In this document: positions 25,376 to 33,414 of the stretch, one piece after another
How positions within the stretch are numbered: the stretch's first letter is position 1
How the letters are laid out: each line of letters begins with the position of its first letter
NCBI GenBank assembly: GCA_025981645.1
Contig: JAICXH010000023.1
Span: 1 to 34,092 of the forward strand
Source: Burkholderiales bacterium
GTDB lineage: Bacteria; Pseudomonadota; Gammaproteobacteria; Burkholderiales; Casimicrobiaceae
Direction: 5' to 3'
Length of the DNA stretch: 34,092 bases
Notes under the pieces: generated by a model
The model's database searches: none
Told to the model about the DNA's origin: nothing
The model's input: only the letters and a program-made list of their open reading frames with translations
Made by a program: the position numbers and the translations under genes

Positions 25376-26713
25376 ATGACGAAGCGTTCGCCCGCTGTTG
25401 ACGAGGAAGGCCCGGCGCGCGAGCGCATCCGCTCGTTTGCCGACCCGGGCAGCGTCGAACTGCTGCCGTCGGCGGGCGCGAGCCCGCATCTCGCACGCTT
25501 CGGGATCGCCGCACGCGACGACGACGGCATCGTCGGCGCGCGCGTGCGCGTCGCCGGGCTGCCGATGCTCGTCGCCGCGCAGGATGCGAGCTTTCTCGGC
25601 GGCAGCGTCGGTGCGAGGCACGCGCAGGCGCTGCAGTCGCTGTTCGGGCTCGCGCGCGCCGAGTCCGCCGCTGCGGTGGTGCTGCTGCTCGCGTCGGGCG
25701 GCGTGCGACTGCACGAAGCGAACGCTGCCGAGCTCGGTCTCGCGCGCGCGCTCACCGCGCTCCTCGATGCGCGAGCGGCGGGGGTCCCGGTGCTCGCGAT
25801 CGCCGTCGGCCACGTGTTCGGCGGCGCGTCGGTGCTCGCCTGCGCCGCCGATCGCCTCGCCGTGCTTCCGCAGGTGCGGATCGGACTCTCGGGCCCGCGC
25901 GTGCTCGAGTCGGTCCACGGCAAATGGGAACTCGATGCCGACGACGAACGCGACGTCGACCTCGTGTTCGGCGCGCTGTCGCGCACCCGCGCCGGCTACA
26001 CCGAGCTCGTCAAAGACGAGCCCGAGGCGCTGCGCGCATGGGCCGCACGCGCGGCGGGCCGGCGTGAGCCCTTTGATGCGCAGGTCTTTGCGGCGCACAC
26101 CTGGCTCGCGGCGCGCGTCGCCGCGGACGTGGCGCAGACGCCGGCGTTCGAAGCCTTGCCGTGCTTCGATGGCGCGGCGCCGGTCGACCCGGCCGGGCGC
26201 CTCTGGCGGCATCCGCGCTGCTGGCTGACGGCGCCGAGCTCCGGCGTGACGATCGGGCCCGCCGAGGCGCACGCGCTCGACAGTGCGCTGCTGCTCCACG
26301 TCGCCGGTGCGGGCGCCGCAGCGTCCGCGCCGCTCGTGCTCGTCGAGGATTCCGCCGGCCACGCCGTATCGCGCGCGGCCGAGATGCGCTTCGTCTCGCA
26401 GTATCTCGCGCATCACGCCGCCGTGCTTGCGCTCCTGCGCCACCGCGGCCGGCGCCTTGTCGGCCTCCTCGCGGGGACCTGTCACAGTGCGGCATTCTTC
26501 AGCCACGCGCTTCAGGCGGATGAGCGTTACGCCCTGCCGCAAGCAACGGTCGTCGCGATGGAGCCGACCGCGATCGCGCGGGTGACCGGCCTCGACGCCG
26601 CCCCGTTGATCGAGAACGATCCGATGCTCGGACATCCGGTGCGGCACTTCGCCGCGCAGGGTGGCGTTGTCGCAACGATCGACGAAGCATCGCTTTCGGC
26701 ACTCGGAATCTGA
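25376..26713 (+). CDS. Malonate decarboxylase beta-gamma (MdcD-MdcE) fusion-like protein
   Basis: Protein of 445 residues made of two crotonase-like carboxylase domains. Residues about 20-240 match MdcD: SVELLPS, GGVRLHEANA (108-117), HVFGGASVLAC (146-156) and RIGLSGPRVLE (168-178). Residues about 285-440 match MdcE: GHAVSRAAEMRFVSQYLAHH (328-347), RRLVGLLAGTCHSAAF (359-374), HALQADERYALP and ARVTGLD. In biotin-independent malonate decarboxylase these two subunits decarboxylate malonyl-S-ACP. The partners MdcA (transferase), MdcC (ACP) and the prosthetic-group genes mdcB, mdcG and mdcH are absent from the window. It begins 28 bases after oxc, so it is in the same operon, and its stop overlaps the next start by one base. 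A substrate bound to CoA is possible. The ribosome-binding site is weak. Confidence 0.8.
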   Translation: MTKRSPAVDEEGPARERIRSFADPGSVELLPSAGASPHLARFGIAARDDDGIVGARVRVAGLPMLVAAQDASFLGGSVGARHAQALQSLFGLARAESAAAVVLLLASGGVRLHEANAAELGLARALTALLDARAAGVPVLAIAVGHVFGGASVLACAADRLAVLPQVRIGLSGPRVLESVHGKWELDADDERDVDLVFGALSRTRAGYTELVKDEPEALRAWAARAAGRREPFDAQVFAAHTWLAARVAADVAQTPAFEALPCFDGAAPVDPAGRLWRHPRCWLTAPSSGVTIGPAEAHALDSALLLHVAGAGAAASAPLVLVEDSAGHAVSRAAEMRFVSQYLAHHAAVLALLRHRGRRLVGLLAGTCHSAAFFSHALQADERYALPQATVVAMEPTAIARVTGLDAAPLIENDPMLGHPVRHFAAQGGVVATIDEASLSALGI

Positions 26714-27567
26714 TGCACACGGACATCCGGCCGCCCGAGCCCATCCGCGTGGGCGCATGTGCGGCGATGCTCGCCGCCGTCATCTGGGTCACCGCCATGT
26801 CGCTCACCGTCGTCCGCGCCGCTGACGCGAGCACCGCCGCGTTGGCGGCTTCCGGCGCTCAGGCGCAGCGCCCCGACGGCGCGCGCGAGGACCGCTGGGC
26901 CGCCGAGGTCGCACCCGACGTCGTCGTCGGCAACGTCGTGTGGCTCGCGACCGCTTCGCGCCCGCGCGTGCTCGCGATCTATACCGAGCCCACTTCGCGA
27001 CCCGCGCGCGCGGCGGTCATCGTCGTGCACGGCATGGGAGTCAATCCCGACTGGGGAGTGGTCGGCGTCCTGCGCAGCGTGCTTCCCGACGACGGTTTTG
27101 CGACGCTGTCGGTGCAGATGCCGGTGCTTGCCGCCGACGCCCCGCGCAGCGCGTATCGCGCGCTCTTCCCGGAAGCAAACGAGCGGCTCGATGCAGCCTA
27201 CGCGTGGCTCTCCACACGCGGTTACGCGCGGATCGCAGTGGTCTCGCACAGCCTCGGTGCGGCGATGACCGATGCATGGCTCGCGGCGCCGCATCCGTCA
27301 CCGATCGCCGCGTGGGTGCCGGTCGGCATGCCGGTAGCGTTTTCGCGGCCGCCGCGCGAGCCGGTGCTGGACGTCGTCGCCGAGCACGACCTCGCCGACG
27401 TCGTCGCAGCGGCACCGGCGCGCCGGGCCGAGCTCGTTCACGTTCGCTGCTCGCGCGAGCTACGCATGCCCGGGGCCGATCACTACTTCGAACGCGGCGG
27501 CAGGAAGCTGGCCGCGGCGATCGTGGCGTTCCTCGACGAAGCGCTTGCGGCGCGCTGCGCCTACTGA
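26713..27567 (+). CDS. Secreted alpha/beta hydrolase, DUF3530-like
   Basis: Predicted exported alpha/beta-hydrolase-like protein of 284 residues. A hydrophobic N-terminal segment (about 15-36, ending VVRA) is a signal or anchor. The oxyanion segment [11 protein letters not shown] (105-115) and nucleophile elbow SHSLGAAM (Ser180) are clear; a late GADHYFE supplies the likely catalytic His, and [11 protein letters not shown] the acid. The arrangement resembles the DUF3530 family of periplasmic proteins, which has no firmly known role. The start overlaps the upstream stop (TGATG), so it is the last gene of the sucC-sucD-oxc-fusion operon. Why an exported hydrolase is coupled to cytosolic CoA chemistry is unclear. 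Confidence 0.78.
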   Translation: MHTDIRPPEPIRVGACAAMLAAVIWVTAMSLTVVRAADASTAALAASGAQAQRPDGAREDRWAAEVAPDVVVGNVVWLATASRPRVLAIYTEPTSRPARAAVIVVHGMGVNPDWGVVGVLRSVLPDDGFATLSVQMPVLAADAPRSAYRALFPEANERLDAAYAWLSTRGYARIAVVSHSLGAAMTDAWLAAPHPSPIAAWVPVGMPVAFSRPPREPVLDVVAEHDLADVVAAAPARRAELVHVRCSRELRMPGADHYFERGGRKLAAAIVAFLDEALAARCAY

Positions 27568-27592
27568 CCGGAACGCACCGGCAAACGCGAGC

Positions 27593-27622
27593 CGCGCGCG
27601 CGTACTTGCGTCGGCGCGCGCG
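27593..27622. terminator. GC hairpin between convergent genes
   Basis: CGCGCGCGC (27593-27601) and GCGCGCGCG (27614-27622) can pair around a 12-base loop, between the DUF3530-like gene and the end of tsaC. No T-tract. Candidate bidirectional terminator. Confidence 0.4.
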
Positions 27623-28645
27623 TCAGTCGCGGTCGTCGTCGATGCCCGCGGTCGCGCGCATCACCCGGTCGCGCACTGCTGCCCAGGCGACGCCCGTGGG
27701 CAAGTCCTCGATCAGGATCACGTCGACGGCGGCAGCGTCGAGCCGGCGCAGATTCGCGTAAAGCGCGTGCGCGTAGCGCGCCGGGTCGCGCGGGGCCGTG
27801 ATCCACACGCCGTCGAAGTCCTCGGGAGCATCCGGATCGAACGCGAGCACGCCGACCCGCTCATCGCGTCCGGCGAGCTGCGCGACTTCGGCGCGCAGCG
27901 CCGGGTGGGCGACTCGCGACGCTGCCGTGTGCGGGGCGTAGTGCGACGGCAGCGTGCCCGGCGCGCGCGGTGCGGTGGCGTGACCTTCGGCCGGCGTGCG
28001 GCCGAGCACGGCGGCGATCGCGTCGGCGCCGATCGCGCCCGGGCGCAGGAGGAGCGGAAGGTCGCCGTCGAACGCGACGATCGTGCTCTCGATCCCGACC
28101 TCGCAGGGGCCGCCGTCGAGAATCAGCGCGATCGCGTCGCCGAGATCGTCGGCGACATGTGCCGCGGTCGTCGGCGAAACGTGCCCGAAGCGGTTGGCCG
28201 AAGGCGCGGCGATGCCGCCGCCGAACGCTTCGAGGAGCGCGCGCGCGACCGGATGCGATGGCGCGCGCAGCCCGACCGTCGACTGCCCTCCGGTCACCGC
28301 ATCGGGGACCCGCGGCCCGCGCGGGACGACGAGCGTGAGCGGACCGGGCCAGAAGCGCCCGGCGAGTGCCCGAGCCCCTGCCGGCATCGAGCCCGACCAC
28401 TGCAGTGCCGAATCGAGCCCGGTGACGTGGACGATCACCGGGTGATCGGCAGGCCGGCGCTTGGCTTCGAACAGACGCGCGAGCGCGGCCGGATTCGACG
28501 CGTCGGCACCGAGGCCGTACACCGTTTCGGTCGGGAACGCGACGAGCTCGCCCATCCTGAGGAGGCGGGTCGCTTCGTCGATCGCCGGGTCACCGGCGAT
28601 CGCGGGGTTCCCGGCGCCGATCACGGCAAGGATGCGCGCGCTCAT
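27623..28645 (-). CDS. tsaC: Threonylcarbamoyl-AMP synthase (Sua5 type)
   Basis: Makes threonylcarbamoyl-AMP from threonine, bicarbonate and ATP, the first step of the t6A37 tRNA modification. The 340-residue product has the YrdC domain ([18 protein letters not shown] at 32-49, [13 protein letters not shown] at 65-77, [22 protein letters not shown] and [15 protein letters not shown]) plus a C-terminal Sua5 domain after the linker [12 protein letters not shown]. The start ATG 28645 fits the family N-terminus, but no Shine-Dalgarno is visible, so initiation may be leaderless. It is divergent from metK with about 110 bases between the two starts. Confidence 0.93.
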   Translation of the reverse strand: MSARILAVIGAGNPAIAGDPAIDEATRLLRMGELVAFPTETVYGLGADASNPAALARLFEAKRRPADHPVIVHVTGLDSALQWSGSMPAGARALAGRFWPGPLTLVVPRGPRVPDAVTGGQSTVGLRAPSHPVARALLEAFGGGIAAPSANRFGHVSPTTAAHVADDLGDAIALILDGGPCEVGIESTIVAFDGDLPLLLRPGAIGADAIAAVLGRTPAEGHATAPRAPGTLPSHYAPHTAASRVAHPALRAEVAQLAGRDERVGVLAFDPDAPEDFDGVWITAPRDPARYAHALYANLRRLDAAAVDVILIEDLPTGVAWAAVRDRVMRATAGIDDDRD

Positions 28646-28689
28646 CGCGACGGCCGACGCGTGGGACCGCCGCGCACGACCCCGCCTGC

Positions 28690-28695
28690 TAAAAT
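28690..28695 (+). promoter_or_regulatory. metK -10 element candidate
   Basis: TAAAAT at 28690-28695, 58 bases before the metK start, in otherwise GC-rich sequence. The -35 region is poor. No SAM riboswitch structure was recognised before metK. Confidence 0.4.
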
Positions 28696-28753
28696 GCGCG
28701 GCTCGACCTGCGTCCGGCGCGATGGTGCACGACGCAATTCTGCAGGAGTGGCG

Positions 28754-29944
28754 ATGGACGAATACCTTTTCACGTCGGAGTCCGTTTCGGAGGGTCATCC
28801 GGACAAGGTGGCCGATCAGATCTCCGATGCGGTGCTCGACGCGATTCTAGAGCACGATCCGACCGGGCGCGTCGCGGCCGAGACGCTGGTCTCGACCGGC
28901 CTCGTCGTGATGGCGGGCGAGATCACGACGACGGCGAACGTCGATTACGGGCGCATCGCGCGCGAGGCGATCCGTGGAATCGGCTACAACGACCCGGAGC
29001 TCCGCTTCGACGCGGACGGCTGCTCGGTGATGGTCTGCTACGGCAGGCAATCGCCGAACATCGCCCAAGGGATCGATCGCGCATCGGATGATTACCTGAA
29101 CCAGGGCGCGGGCGACCAGGGGCTGATGTTCGGCTACGCCTGTGACGAGACGCCTGCGCTGATGCCGTTCCCGATCTACTACGCGCACCGCGTCGTGCAG
29201 CGGCAGAGCGAGGTGCGCCGCGACGGGCGGCTGCCGTGGCTGCGGCCCGATGCCAAGTCGCAGGTCACCGTGCGCTACGTCGACGGCAAGCCGAGGAACG
29301 TCGAAACCGTCGTGCTTTCGACGCAGCACCACCCGAGCATGAACGAGCGACAGAAGGAGCTCGCCGAGGCGGTGATCGAGGAGATCGTGAAGCCGGTCTT
29401 CCCGCGCGAGATGCTTGCCGGCGCGCGCTTTCTCGTCAATCCGACCGGCCGCTTCGAGATCGGCGGACCGCACGGCGACGCCGGCGTGACCGGTCGCAAG
29501 ATCATCGTCGACACCTACGGCGGTGCGGCGCCGCACGGCGGCGGTGCATTTTCGGGGAAGGACCCGTCGAAGGTCGACCGATCTGCCGCGTACGCGGCGC
29601 GCTACGTCGCAAAGAACGTCGTCGCGGCGGGCCTCGCGCGCCAGTGCCAGGTGCAGGTCTCCTACGCGATCGGCGTCGCGAAGCCCATCAACGTGACCGT
29701 CTACACCGAGAACACCGGACGCATACCTGACGCGCGGATCGCCGAGATCGTCCGGACGCAATTCGACTTGAGGCCGAAAGGGATCATTCGCATGCTCGAC
29801 CTCTTGCGGCCGATCTACCGCAAGACCGCGGCCTATGGACATTTCGGCCGCGACGAGCCCGAGTTTACCTGGGAGGCCACCGACAAGGTCGAGGCACTGC
29901 GCGAGGCAGCCGGATTGCGCGAGCCGGCGCTCGCCGGAGGCTGA
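28754..29944 (+). CDS. metK: S-adenosylmethionine synthetase
   Basis: Cytosolic MAT enzyme that makes S-adenosylmethionine from ATP and methionine. Length 396 residues, as expected. The N-terminal [23 protein letters not shown] (metal/ATP site with the SEGHPDK signature), [12 protein letters not shown] (methionine/ATP loop), [21 protein letters not shown] and [23 protein letters not shown] are all intact. ATG 28754 follows CAGGAG. SAM made here is later turned into SAH by methyltransferases; ahcY, which removes SAH, lies 3.5 kb downstream in the same direction. Confidence 0.98.
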   Translation: MDEYLFTSESVSEGHPDKVADQISDAVLDAILEHDPTGRVAAETLVSTGLVVMAGEITTTANVDYGRIAREAIRGIGYNDPELRFDADGCSVMVCYGRQSPNIAQGIDRASDDYLNQGAGDQGLMFGYACDETPALMPFPIYYAHRVVQRQSEVRRDGRLPWLRPDAKSQVTVRYVDGKPRNVETVVLSTQHHPSMNERQKELAEAVIEEIVKPVFPREMLAGARFLVNPTGRFEIGGPHGDAGVTGRKIIVDTYGGAAPHGGGAFSGKDPSKVDRSAAYAARYVAKNVVAAGLARQCQVQVSYAIGVAKPINVTVYTENTGRIPDARIAEIVRTQFDLRPKGIIRMLDLLRPIYRKTAAYGHFGRDEPEFTWEATDKVEALREAAGLREPALAGG

Positions 29945-29974
29945 GGCGGACGCCTCGTCCCGCTGCCGAGCGGG
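29943..29974 (+). terminator. Tandem hairpins after metK
   Basis: Two short stems, GAGGC/GCCTC (29943-29956) and CCCGCT/AGCGGG (29959-29974), follow the metK stop immediately. No T-tract; weak terminator candidate before the 30056 start. Confidence 0.4.
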
Positions 29975-30055
29975 CCCATTGCGCACCGAACGCGGGTCGC
30001 GGCAATCCCCCCGGGAAGGTCGGTGCGCCGAAGCTCGTGTGCTGACGCTCGTGGA

Positions 30056-31174
30056 ATGCCGGTGAACCTTTTCGATCCGATCGCGCTGCGCGGGCTCTCG
30101 CTCGTCAATCGCATCGTCGTCTCGCCGATGTGCCAGTACTCGGCGGTCGACGGCCGCGCGACCGACTGGCATCTCGTGCACTGGGCGCAACTGATGATGT
30201 CGGGGGCCTCGATGTTCACGATCGAGGCGACGTCGGTCACCGCAGACGGGCGCATCAGCCCCGGCGATCTTGGCCTCTACGACGACGGATGCGAGGAAGC
30301 GATCGCGCACACGCTCGCGCGTGCGCGCGCACAATGTCCGCCGGTCGCGATCGCGCTGCAGCTCACGCATGCCGGGCGCAAGGGGTCGTCGTACGAGCCG
30401 TGGAACGGTGGCGCGCAGATCTCGGTCGGCGCAGGTGGCTGGGTCGCCAAGGCACCGTCGGCGGTGGCGTACGCTGCAGGCGAGGCCGCTCCGGCCTCAC
30501 TCGACGACGCGGGGCTCGCCGCGGTTCGCGACGCCTTCGTCGCGAGTGCCTTGCGCGCTCACCGCATTGGCCTCGACGCACTCGGACTCCACTTCGCGCA
30601 CGGCTACCTGTTGCATGAATTCCTGTCGCCGCTCTCGAACCTGCGCACCGACCGCTACGGCGGCGGATTCGAAGGGCGCATCCGCTTTCCCCTCGAGGTG
30701 TTCGATGCCGTACGCGCCGTGTGGCCGGAGTCGCGTCCGCTCGGTGTGCGCCTCTCGTGCACCGACTGGGTCGACGGCGGATGGGACATCGAGCAATCGG
30801 TCGAACTCTCGCGTCGGCTCGTCGCGCGCGGCGTCGACTGGATCGACACGTCGAGCGGCGGCGTCTCGCCCGCGCAGAGGATCCCGCTCGCGCCGGGATA
30901 CCAGGTCGGCTTCGCCGGAGCAATCCGGCGCGCGACCGGCGCGACGACCGTCGCCGTCGGCCTGATTACGAGTCCCGAGCAGGCTGCGGCGATCCTCGCT
31001 GCCGGGGACGCCGACATGGTCGCGCTTGCGCGGGCATTTCTGTGGGACCCGCGCTGGGTGTGGCATGCAGCGGCTGCGCTGGGGGCGAGCGTCGCGCCGC
31101 CGCGGCAGTACTCGCGCGCGGCTCCGCGCAACGCCGCGGCGGCATTCGCCGGCGCGAAGATCGCACAGCGCTAG
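30056..31174 (+). CDS. Old Yellow Enzyme, NADH:flavin oxidoreductase (NamA/YqjM type)
   Basis: FMN-dependent ene-reductase of 372 residues with a TIM-barrel fold. The N-terminal segment LVNRIVVSPMCQYSA (16-30) has the Cys26 and Tyr28 of the YqjM subgroup; LTHAGRKGS carries the FMN-side His/Arg, HFAHGYLLHEFLSPLSN and RTDRYGGGFEGRIRFPLEV are classical OYE motifs, and the C-terminus has AGDADMVALARAFLWDPRW. These enzymes reduce activated C=C bonds of enones and similar compounds. ATG 30056 is chosen by homology; only a weak GGA precedes it. The physiological substrate is unknown, and there is no obvious partner gene. Confidence 0.94.
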   Translation: MPVNLFDPIALRGLSLVNRIVVSPMCQYSAVDGRATDWHLVHWAQLMMSGASMFTIEATSVTADGRISPGDLGLYDDGCEEAIAHTLARARAQCPPVAIALQLTHAGRKGSSYEPWNGGAQISVGAGGWVAKAPSAVAYAAGEAAPASLDDAGLAAVRDAFVASALRAHRIGLDALGLHFAHGYLLHEFLSPLSNLRTDRYGGGFEGRIRFPLEVFDAVRAVWPESRPLGVRLSCTDWVDGGWDIEQSVELSRRLVARGVDWIDTSSGGVSPAQRIPLAPGYQVGFAGAIRRATGATTVAVGLITSPEQAAAILAAGDADMVALARAFLWDPRWVWHAAAALGASVAPPRQYSRAAPRNAAAAFAGAKIAQR

Positions 31175-31237
31175 TTCACGCTTCCCGGCAAGGAGCGCCT
31201 CCTGGCGGCAAAGCGCGGGGCGCGCCCGCCGAGCGCT

Positions 31238-31243
31238 ATAATT
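31238..31243 (+). promoter_or_regulatory. Consensus -10 upstream of the small ORF
   Basis: Perfect TATAAT at 31238-31243, 26 bases before ATG 31270. The -35 position (CGCGGG) is not consensus. Transcription would start about 20 bases before the ATG. Confidence 0.5.
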
Positions 31244-31269
31244 CGTCGTTTTCCACGATCGATCCCATC

Positions 31270-31398
31270 ATGGCCGAACGCAACCGCACCCGCCGCAACA
31301 CGCTCGAACGCCGCTGCCTTCCGAAGACTTTCAAGCGCATGTTCGTAGGTTCCCCGAAGGGCGTCTTCAAGATGCTCGAGAAGATCAAGAAGGCGTGA
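31270..31398 (+). CDS. Small basic protein, 42 aa, unknown
   Basis: A 42-residue frame, rich in Arg and Lys, with no signal peptide: N-terminal MAERNRTRRNTLERR and C-terminal FKMLEKIKKA. Third positions are nearly all G or C, like the neighbouring genes, and a perfect TATAAT lies 26 bases upstream; no ribosome-binding site is visible, so the start may be leaderless-like. I recognise no family. The charge suggests nucleic-acid or ribosome contact (inference). It could still be chance, given the high GC content. Confidence 0.55.
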   Translation: MAERNRTRRNTLERRCLPKTFKRMFVGSPKGVFKMLEKIKKA

Positions 31399-31470
31399 CG
31401 CCGAAGTGCCGGCTGGCCACGGGGCCCCGCCGCCGCGCGATCGGGGTGACCCCGCCTCGAGCCCCGCCGG

Positions 31471-32040
31471 ATGCGTTTCGCCTACTATGACCGCCTGTCC
31501 GCCGCGCGCAAGAGGATCTATCGCGCGAGCGATGCGATCGACTCCGTCGCGCTGCCGAGCGAACTTGCGCTCGCACCGGTCGTCGGCGCGATCCGCCACA
31601 CGCTCGTGGCCGATGATCGCGCGCGCTTGCGTGCTGCCTGCCAGGAGCTCGTCGACAGTCTGACGCGCGGCTGGCAGGTTCCGCCGGTCGCGATCCGCGT
31701 GCTCGCCGCGCGCCCCGCCGATGACGGTGGCGAGCTGCACGGCCTCTACGAGCCTCCCGATGGGGGTACCCGCGCGCGCATCACCGTCTGGATGCGCACC
31801 GCGCAGCGGCGCCAGGTGGTCGCGTTCAAGAGCTTCGTTCGTACGCTCTGCCACGAGCTCTGCCACCACCTCGACTACGAGCTCTACGCGCTCGAGGAGA
31901 CGTTTCACACCGAGGGCTTCTACAAGCGCGAATCGAGCCTCGCCAACGCGCTCCTCGAGATGGAATCGGCCGCGGCAGGCGATTCGGGCTCCCGCGCGCG
32001 CCCGCAGCGCGACGTGGGCGCCGAAAGCACGCGCGGATGA
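31471..32040 (+). CDS. Putative zinc metallopeptidase with HELCH motif
   Basis: Protein of 189 residues with a HExxH zinc site, HELCH at 128-132, in TLCHELCHHLDYELYALEETFHTEGFYKRES. The following His/Glu residues could be the third ligand, as in SprT-like peptidases. The N-terminus (about 1-60) is helical and basic; a variable Arg-rich tail ends the protein. No signal peptide is seen, so it is probably cytosolic. The stop overlaps the next start in ATGA, so it is coupled to the MFS gene. The ATG at 31471 lacks a clear Shine-Dalgarno. Confidence 0.75.
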   Translation: MRFAYYDRLSAARKRIYRASDAIDSVALPSELALAPVVGAIRHTLVADDRARLRAACQELVDSLTRGWQVPPVAIRVLAARPADDGGELHGLYEPPDGGTRARITVWMRTAQRRQVVAFKSFVRTLCHELCHHLDYELYALEETFHTEGFYKRESSLANALLEMESAAAGDSGSRARPQRDVGAESTRG

Positions 32041-33224
32041 CCGGCGAGGACGAGCACGCGGCGATCTGGCGTCCGCTCGCGCTCCTGTGGCTGTCGGGTG
32101 TGGCGCTGCGACTGACGATCCTCGCGGTGCCGCCGGTGATTCCGGCGATCAGTGCCGAATTCGGCTTGAGCGCGACCGAGGTCGGGCTGCTCGGGAGCAT
32201 CGCTCCGCTCCTGTTCGCCGTGGCGGCGACGGGCGGTGCGCTGCTGGTCGCCCGGATCGGAGTACGCGGGGCGCTGGTCGGCGGTCTCGTGATCGTCGCG
32301 GCAGGCACGGCGCTGCGCGGTCTCGCGATCGACTTCACGTGGCTCATCGTCGCCAGCGTCGTCATGTCGGCAGGCGTCGCGATCATGCAGCCGGTGATGC
32401 CGACGACGGTGCGTCACTGGATGCCGCCGGGCCACATCGGGCTCGGTACTGCGACCTACACCAACGGCCTTCTCGTCGGCGAGGTGATCCCGGTGTTCGT
32501 GATGCTTCCGGTTGTCGTGCCGCTGATGGGTGGGAGCTGGCGCGCGGCGCTCGCCGTCTGGGCGATCCCGGTCGCGCTGACGGCGCTGTTCGTCCACCGC
32601 GCAGCACCGCGCTTTCCGGATCCGTTCGTCGCGCTGAGGCATTCGCCGCGCCGCTGGATGCCCGACTGGCGACGCGGGCTCGTGTGGAGGCTTGGCATCC
32701 TGTTCTGCTGCATCAATGCGATCTACTTTGCCGTCAACGCGTTCATTCCGATCTACCTGACGAGCCACGGGCGCGCAGACCTCATCAGCGCGACGCTGAC
32801 CGCGCTCAACTTCGGTCAGATTCCCGCCTCGCTGCTGTTGCTCGGCGTCGCGCGGCGCCTCGAGCGGCGTGCCTGGGCCTACGTCGCGTCCGGGCTGGTG
32901 TCGTTCGCGGCGGTCGTCGCCCTTGCCTTCGCAATCGGACCGCTGACGCCGTTGTGGGCCGGGATCCTCGGCTTCTCCGACGCCGCCGCGCTGATCCTCG
33001 GCTTGACGCTCCCACCGCTCCTCTGTGCACCCGAGGACGTCGCGCGCACGTCGGCAGGGGTCTTTACGCTGAGCTACGGAGGGGCGGTCGGCATCGCGCT
33101 CCTGGCAGGCGCGCTGTGGGACGCAACCGGAATCGCCTGGCTCACCTTCGCCCCGATGGCGGCATGCGCGGTGATCCTCGCGGCCGTTACGCTGGTCCTG
33201 CGCGCGCAGCGCGAACTCCGCTGA
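32037..33224 (+). CDS. MFS transporter, CynX/NimT-like
   Basis: Inner-membrane major facilitator of 395 residues with 12 predicted helices. The N-terminal LWLSGVALRLTILAVPPVIPAI and FGLSATEVGLLGSIAPLLFA segments, and LPTTVRHWMPPGHIGLGTATYTNG-like region (about 120-144), match the CynX/NimT family, whose members have been linked to cyanate, nitroimidazole and other small-anion transport, though few are proven. The substrate here is unknown. It starts inside the preceding gene's stop (ATGA). The SAH riboswitch and ahcY follow. Confidence 0.86.
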   Translation: MTGEDEHAAIWRPLALLWLSGVALRLTILAVPPVIPAISAEFGLSATEVGLLGSIAPLLFAVAATGGALLVARIGVRGALVGGLVIVAAGTALRGLAIDFTWLIVASVVMSAGVAIMQPVMPTTVRHWMPPGHIGLGTATYTNGLLVGEVIPVFVMLPVVVPLMGGSWRAALAVWAIPVALTALFVHRAAPRFPDPFVALRHSPRRWMPDWRRGLVWRLGILFCCINAIYFAVNAFIPIYLTSHGRADLISATLTALNFGQIPASLLLLGVARRLERRAWAYVASGLVSFAAVVALAFAIGPLTPLWAGILGFSDAAALILGLTLPPLLCAPEDVARTSAGVFTLSYGGAVGIALLAGALWDATGIAWLTFAPMAACAVILAAVTLVLRAQRELR

Positions 33225-33226
33225 GG

Positions 33227-33232
33227 TACAAT
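33227..33232 (+). promoter_or_regulatory. ahcY -10 element candidate
   Basis: TACAAT at 33227-33232, three bases after the MFS stop and about 14 before the riboswitch. A recognisable -35 is lacking. Confidence 0.45.
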
Positions 33233-33245
33233 CCGCCCTCTCCCG

Positions 33246-33333
33246 TGCCCCGAGGAGCGTTGCAACCCGTGCCGGCTTCGGCCGCCGGGCCAGGCTCGGG
33301 GCAGGCACTGATGCCTAGTGCAACGGCGCTCGT
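33246..33333 (+). promoter_or_regulatory. SAH riboswitch controlling ahcY
   Basis: S-adenosylhomocysteine-sensing RNA in the ahcY leader. Helix P1 pairs 33246-33254 (TGCCCCGAG) with 33295-33303 (CTCGGGGCA), nine perfect base pairs. The conserved GAGGAGCGTTGCAAC segment follows the 5' arm; a GC-rich internal hairpin lies at 33266-33289; the CCAGGCTCGG block leads into the 3' arm. The pseudoknot pairs GAGCG (33255-33259) with CGCTC (33327-33331) in GCAACGGCGCTC. The riboswitch is an on-switch: SAH binding raises expression of SAH hydrolase. About 80 bases follow it before the start codon. Confidence 0.93.
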
Positions 33334-33414
33334 TGAACCGCGGCTCGTCCTGCGGGCAACGGGCAACCGGTTCGCCCACCGCCTGCAGCCGGCCGCCCAC
33401 CAACGGAGTGAGCG

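Noticed and set aside
27593-27622. Alternating CG tract as a repeat element or Z-DNA site
   Set aside because: Short CG runs are frequent in this GC-rich sequence; the location between convergent genes fits a terminator better.
28754-29944. SAM riboswitch before metK
   Set aside because: The short leader (about 55 bases from the -10) shows none of the conserved SAM-I, SAM-II or SAM/SAH core segments that I could recognise.
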